This document shows positions 47,585-49,860 of a DNA stretch of 49,860 bases, piece after piece (position 1 is the first letter of the stretch; the number at the start of each line of letters is the position of its first letter). The notes below the pieces were generated by a model. It did no database searches, was not told the DNA's origin, and saw only the letters and a program-made list of their open reading frames with translations. The position numbers and the translations under genes were made by a program. Source of the stretch: a virus; IMG/VR virus record IMGVR_UViG_3300023184_000187, positions 1 to 49,860 of that record; one strand, 5' to 3'.

Positions 47585-49860
47585 ATGGATAATAATTTTG
47601 ATCCGAATAAATATTTGCAAGGAAATAAAACTCAAGAGTTTAATCCTGATGCTTATTTAAAAAAAAAAGAGTCTTCAGAACCTACTGCACAAGAAAAGTC
47701 TGGGGTATCTCCTACGAGACCTACTACTCAAGGTATTTCTTCGGATACAGAGCCACCAACAAGAGCGCAGGCTTCGGTTGCTTTAGGTGGTCCAACTAAA
47801 CTATTTGGACAGGAGGAAGAGAAACGTCCTACATCTATTATGTATGGAAACGAACCTAAAAAAGAAGGGTTTGTCCCTCCATCTACTCCTATTGATACAG
47901 AACAGTCTATAAAATACCTTGAAAAGAAAAACAAAATAAAACCAGGGGAGAAATTTAATGTAGAGGAGTATGAGAGAAATAGAAAGGAAATTGATAGACT
48001 TAAGGCTATTAAAAAGAAAACTCCTATAGAAAAACCTGTTGATGATATTTTTACATATCAGTTCAACAATATAAGAGACTTAAATAATTATACGTCAAAA
48101 GCAAAAGAAGAGGTAGATGCTGAGGTTAATAACACAGGATTTTTAAATGTTATAAAATCTGGACTATCATCTGCATATAACAATGTTGTGTCTGGTATAG
48201 GAAAACTAGCAGACCTAACTCCTCAAGACATAAGTGCTGTTCAAATAGAAAAAAACCCAATAGCCAAAGAAATATCTGAAGTAAAGTCAGATCCTAAAAA
48301 CTCAAAGTTATCAGAGGAAGAGGTTAATTATAAGGCTTATCAGTTAGCTATAGATAATAAAGCTAAGAGTCTTAGAAACTCTCAAACTGATGACTACTTA
48401 GAATCTGTTTCTGAAGATGTAAAAAATAATCTGCAATTTAATAAAGTAGACGAACTTAAAACTATTGATGATAATACTAGGAAAGTAGTAAAGGTTAGAG
48501 ACTCTTATCTAGCATCATTAGAGAATGATTACATAAGATTAAATCAATTACAACAAACAAATCAAGATCCAAACGAAATAGCTAATGTAGAGAATAGAAT
48601 AAAATCTAACACTGAATACATTAAAAAGTTAGACAAATCTATATATGGATTAGATAGAAAGCACGGAAGTGCTGAAGAAGAAGTTGATTTATTAAAAAGA
48701 AACTATGATATGTTATACAACATATCTGGAAGGGTTACTCAAGGAACTTTAAATGCTTTAGTAACTACTGGAGATATGATTGCAGATTTTATACTTCCTG
48801 AGTCTGAAAACAATCCTGAGTATATAAATAAATTAAAAAAATCAAAAGACGAATTAGTTTCAGAAACAGTAAATAGTATAAGTGGTTTAAGTGATGCATT
48901 TAGAAAGGATATAAAGGATGTAAATAATGTTAACGACTTTATTAACTGGTCTTCTGATGTACTTGCTGTTCAAACTCCTAATCTTGTTGCAGCGTCTACT
49001 GGTAATCCAGGATTAGCAATTATGGGAGCTACTAGTATGGCACAGAAAAGGTTTGATATGAAGCAAGAAGTTCTTAATGGAACAGCTAAATATGATGACC
49101 TACAAATGTTTGCTATACCATTACTTTGGGGTGGAGCAGAGGTAGTATCTGAAATACCTACCGTAAATATATTGAAGAAGGCAGGGTTAGCTACATCTGC
49201 AATAAATGCTGATGATATATTGAAAAGAGAGTTAGTTAATTCTACGTTTAATAATTTTTTAAATACTGGAAAAGAATATACTAAGGATCAGTTTAAAGAA
49301 AATGCTGGTGAGTTGTTTACAAATGTAGTTCAGAACTCTATGGATAAGTATTTATTAGATAAAAAGGACGTAGGAATTTTTGATAACTCAGAAGAAATTT
49401 TAAAGGATACGTTTCTTATGACATCAATGCTTCAGTCATCTCCTCACATAGCTGGAGCCGTTATAAAACCATTTACATCACCAGAATATACTAATGTATT
49501 AGATAACAACTCAAAACAGATATTAAGCCTTAATAAATTAATAGGTGATAAGAATGTTTCTGAGGAAGTAAAGTCTGTGGCTAAAAATAAGATAGCTGGA
49601 TTAAATGCTGAGAGCGGAGCTATAGTAAATAAAGTTATTTCTTCTATAGATAATATGTCTGACGCTGGTAAGAGCAGGATAGCAAAAATAGAGAAAGAGC
49701 AGTCTGAACTTAGAGCCAAGGCTTCTGAGATAACAGAAGATAAAACTATTGATGTAAATACAAAGAAAGATTTATTAAATACTTTAAAGTCTCAGTTTAA
49801 ATTAGCTGAAGATGAGCGAGTAAACATAATTAGTGGTAAAACTACCATTGAAGAGATGAG
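47585..49860 (+). CDS. N-terminal part of a very large internal virion (cargo) protein, cut by window edge
   Basis: The frame starts at the ATG at 47585, three bases after the previous stop, and stays open for 758 codons to the edge. The N-terminus has two FxPxxYL units (FDPNKYLQ and FNPDAYLKK), followed by a Pro/Thr-rich disordered part and long charged helices. A hydrophobic part with NLVAASTGNPGLAIMGATSM (about residue 466) and LLWGGAEVVSEI resembles the membrane-active zone of giant ejected virion proteins. The missing C-terminus might hold an enzyme (for example lytic or RNA-polymerase-like) as in crAss-like phages, which cannot be judged here. Confidence 0.72.
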   Translation, partial: MDNNFDPNKYLQGNKTQEFNPDAYLKKKESSEPTAQEKSGVSPTRPTTQGISSDTEPPTRAQASVALGGPTKLFGQEEEKRPTSIMYGNEPKKEGFVPPSTPIDTEQSIKYLEKKNKIKPGEKFNVEEYERNRKEIDRLKAIKKKTPIEKPVDDIFTYQFNNIRDLNNYTSKAKEEVDAEVNNTGFLNVIKSGLSSAYNNVVSGIGKLADLTPQDISAVQIEKNPIAKEISEVKSDPKNSKLSEEEVNYKAYQLAIDNKAKSLRNSQTDDYLESVSEDVKNNLQFNKVDELKTIDDNTRKVVKVRDSYLASLENDYIRLNQLQQTNQDPNEIANVENRIKSNTEYIKKLDKSIYGLDRKHGSAEEEVDLLKRNYDMLYNISGRVTQGTLNALVTTGDMIADFILPESENNPEYINKLKKSKDELVSETVNSISGLSDAFRKDIKDVNNVNDFINWSSDVLAVQTPNLVAASTGNPGLAIMGATSMAQKRFDMKQEVLNGTAKYDDLQMFAIPLLWGGAEVVSEIPTVNILKKAGLATSAINADDILKRELVNSTFNNFLNTGKEYTKDQFKENAGELFTNVVQNSMDKYLLDKKDVGIFDNSEEILKDTFLMTSMLQSSPHIAGAVIKPFTSPEYTNVLDNNSKQILSLNKLIGDKNVSEEVKSVAKNKIAGLNAESGAIVNKVISSIDNMSDAGKSRIAKIEKEQSELRAKASEITEDKTIDVNTKKDLLNTLKSQFKLAEDERVNIISGKTTIEEM

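Overview
The window looks like part of a tailed, podovirus-type phage genome that infects a member of the Bacteroidota, and it has a crAss-like (Crassvirales-type) layout. Three observations support this. The DNA is AT-rich and genes are tightly packed. Translation starts follow A-rich leaders rather than Shine-Dalgarno sites. At least nine TANNTTTG boxes, the Bacteroidota housekeeping -7 element, stand directly upstream of rightward genes. The large terminase, portal, major capsid protein, tail-ring, stabilisation and internal-protein genes follow one another in the order known from crAss-like phages. The crAss-like placement rests on protein pattern recognition without any search, so I hold it at moderate confidence.

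Layout: (1) Positions 1-9758 hold leftward genes, probably early. They include a BT4734/VirE-N-type primase cut by the left edge, a recombination pair (RecE/PD-(D/E)XK-type nuclease plus Sak3/DUF1071-type annealing protein), a small SSB-like protein, a HhH-glycosylase-like protein and about 25 small unknown proteins, many joined by ATGA overlaps. (2) Positions 9759-10949 are a non-coding divergence zone of about 1.2 kb with iteron-like repeats, TGACGT boxes and palindromes. It is the best candidate for the replication origin and control region. One ~155 bp arm of an inverted repeat lies at its right end and the other arm lies upstream of the leftward gene at 7591. (3) Positions 10950-13668 hold an HNH endonuclease, a 41-codon ORF and a complete GroEL-GroES pair. 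(4) Positions 13669-13934 hold several stem-loops and terminators. (5) A leftward winged-helix-like gene (13935-14411) and the rightward block share a palindromic promoter. (6) Positions 14456-16456 hold small basic, Lys/Cys-rich proteins and a second HNH endonuclease. (7) Positions 16453-18486 hold a virion-like protein and a lysis cassette (holin, XhlA-like, GH24 endolysin, spanin-like). (8) Positions 18483-24317 hold fibre and spike proteins. (9) Positions 24338-35712 hold packaging and head genes (GroES-like protein, small and large terminase, portal, collagen-like fibre, Dps-like protein, scaffold-like protein, major capsid), with two GIY-YIG endonucleases inserted. (10) Positions 35785-49860 hold head-tail connector, tail hub and internal (cargo) proteins, the last one cut by the right edge.

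How it may work together: leftward genes would replicate and recombine the DNA, starting from the divergence zone. The chaperonin pair would help fold virion proteins. Rightward genes build the particle and lyse the cell. Host-type TANNTTTG promoters divide the rightward block into separately started units (chaperonin, small basic proteins, coiled-coil/fibre to portal, collagen-like fibre, ring proteins, internal proteins). Four free-standing homing endonucleases have invaded the rightward block.
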